Source: CAZPQV01 sp964588705
GTDB taxonomy: Bacteria; Bacteroidota; Bacteroidia; Flavobacteriales; Weeksellaceae
Direction: 5' to 3'
Assembly: GCA_964588705.1 (NCBI GenBank)
Contig: CAZPQV010000099.1
Location: forward strand, 1-6,240
Length of the DNA stretch: 6,240 nt
This document shows, piece by piece, positions 5,638 to 6,240 of the stretch (positions are counted from its first letter, which is position 1; the number at the start of each line of letters is the position of its first letter). A model generated the notes under the pieces. That model had not been told where the DNA came from and did no database searches. It saw only the letters and a list, made by a program, of their open reading frames with translations. The position numbers were made by a program, and so were the translations under genes.

Positions 5638-6045
5638 ATGAAAAAATACATATTGACATTATTGGTAGGAATCGTTTTAGTTGCCTGTACAGCTGTTCAG
5701 AATACAATTTCGAAAATTGGTTCGCGACAGGCGGTCATTGCCAATACACAATGGGTTCTGGCAGATAATGTAAGCGGTAAAAAGCCAACGATGGCACTTG
5801 AAGTTGGAAAAGTTACCGGAAACGCCGGTTGTAACAATTATTTTGGTGAACTGATTTTAGATGCTTCCAACGGGACGTTTATCGCAAGAAATATCGGATC
5901 TACGAAAATGGCATGTGATAATTTGAATGAGGAAAATAATTTTTTCCAAATGCTTGAAGCTGCCAATAAATATGTGATAAACGGAAACGTTCTGGAACTT
6001 TATAAGGATCACCTGCTACTGATGAAATTCAACAAAACCAATTAA
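5638..6045 (+). CDS. META (HslJ-like) domain lipoprotein
   Basis: The 135-residue protein begins with a lipoprotein signal peptide: M-K-K, a hydrophobic core (residues 4-15) and the lipobox L-V-A-C, with Cys17 as the lipidated residue. The residues after Cys17 (T-A-V-Q-N) lack the acidic surface-export signal described for some Bacteroidota lipoproteins, so a periplasm-facing anchor is more likely; this is inference. The mature part, about 119 residues, is one META domain: N-T-Q-W-V-L at its start, V-T-G-N-A-G-C-N-N-Y-F-G (59-70), T-K-M-A-C (89-93), an E-x-x-F-F-x-x-L helix, and a closing L-E-L-Y strand. Cys65 and Cys93 fall in the two family motifs. In E. coli the related HslJ is a heat-inducible envelope protein linked to novobiocin resistance, but the biochemical role of the domain is unknown. 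The gene appears to be a single transcription unit between two terminators. Confidence 0.88.
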   Translation: MKKYILTLLVGIVLVACTAVQNTISKIGSRQAVIANTQWVLADNVSGKKPTMALEVGKVTGNAGCNNYFGELILDASNGTFIARNIGSTKMACDNLNEENNFFQMLEAANKYVINGNVLELYKDHLLLMKFNKTN

Positions 6046-6046
6046 T

Positions 6047-6079
6047 AAAAAAAGGAACTCATTTGAGTTCCTTTTTTTT
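6047..6079. terminator. Bidirectional terminator between convergent genes
   Basis: A 7-bp GC-containing stem (GGAACTC 6054-6060, GAGTTCC 6065-6071) with an ATTT loop is extended by seven A (6047-6053) pairing with the T-tract at 6072-6079. The A-run gives a U-tract on the opposite strand. It can therefore end both the lipoprotein transcript, whose stop is at 6045, and the minus-strand gene ending at 6124 or 6097. Confidence 0.88.
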
Positions 6080-6096
6080 GTTCTGATATTTATTTG

Positions 6097-6123
6097 TTAT
6101 TCGTCGTCTTCCTCTTCGTCGTA
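6097..6123 (-). pseudogene. Possible lost acidic tail of the minus-strand gene
   Basis: Immediately after the TAA at 6126-6124, eight in-frame codons encode Y-D-E-E-E-D-D-E and end at TAA 6099-6097. They continue the composition of the upstream protein. A single base change, TAA from GAA, would join them as E-E-L-A-E-Y-D-E-E-E-D-D-E. I infer a recent nonsense change or a base-call error; chance is possible because the stretch is short. Confidence 0.45.
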
Positions 6124-6240
6124 TTATGCGAGTTCTTCATCGCACCATTGGAACGCCTGTTCAACAACTTTAGTGGCTTCGTCGGCCATAGTTTCTTCAT
6201 CGTCACCTTCCAAATCGTCCAACCATTCCACTTCTTCCTC
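6124..6240 (-). CDS. Acidic protein of unknown function, C-terminal part (5' end outside window)
   Basis: The frame enters from the right edge and gives the last 38 residues before TAA (6126-6124). They are highly acidic: E-E-E-V-E-W-L-D-D-L, then E-G-D-D-E-E-T-M-A-D, then E-A-T-K-V-V-E-Q-A-F-Q-W-C-D-E-E-L-A. The second half looks like an amphipathic helix, so this is probably the end of a folded domain with an acidic linker before it. I do not recognise the family, and the fragment is too short to assign a function. After the TAA the same frame continues Y-D-E-E-E-D-D-E to a second TAA (6099-6097), so the intact gene may have ended at 6097 with nine more residues. Coding is supported by residue composition, the continuation of the same bias past the stop, and the convergent terminator at 6047-6079. 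The base composition alone could mislead, because GAA/GAC-rich DNA stays open easily. Confidence 0.65.
   Translation of the reverse strand, partial: EEEVEWLDDLEGDDEETMADEATKVVEQAFQWCDEELA

Overview
The window looks like chromosomal DNA of a flavobacterium (Bacteroidota), most likely in or near the Chryseobacterium group (Weeksellaceae). Four things suggest this: AT-rich intergenic DNA, start codons without a Shine-Dalgarno sequence, several TAnnTTTG boxes (the -7 element of Bacteroidota promoters) shortly upstream of genes, and protein sequences of Bacteroidota type. The genus is an inference from the style of the sequence; no database was consulted. The content is mostly core housekeeping genes. 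I see no prophage, transposase, CRISPR array or defence system.

Layout. Positions 1-490 (+) hold the 3' end of purL (glutaminase domain of FGAM synthase), followed by a hairpin terminator with a GC-rich stem. Positions 491-762 hold no gene; they carry purine-rich repeats, a palindrome and a degenerate tandem repeat with a 53-54 bp period. Positions 763-1116 (-) encode a small integral-membrane kinase of the DgkA family. Its promoter lies so close to the ATG that the mRNA is probably leaderless or nearly so. The divergent intergenic region 1117-1346 leads into dnaN (+, beta sliding clamp), which ends at a strong terminator. A small unrecognised cytoplasmic protein gene (2548-3012, +) starts almost on top of that terminator. 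pheT (3112-5508, +, phenylalanyl-tRNA synthetase beta chain) follows, complete and without pheS beside it. After another terminator comes a small lipoprotein with a META/HslJ-type domain (5638-6045, +). A bidirectional terminator separates it from a convergent gene at the right edge (6124-6240, -), of which only the acidic C-terminus is visible.

The genes do not form one functional system. They are mostly single-gene units, each with its own -7-type box and/or terminator: purine synthesis, envelope lipid recycling, DNA replication, tRNA charging and an envelope lipoprotein. The observation most worth checking is at the right edge. The acidic protein ends at a TAA that is followed, in the same frame, by eight more codons of plausible acidic tail (Y-D-E-E-E-D-D-E) and a second TAA. 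This looks like a recent GAA-to-TAA nonsense change or a base error that trims a conserved tail. I found no convincing evidence of a previously undescribed system.
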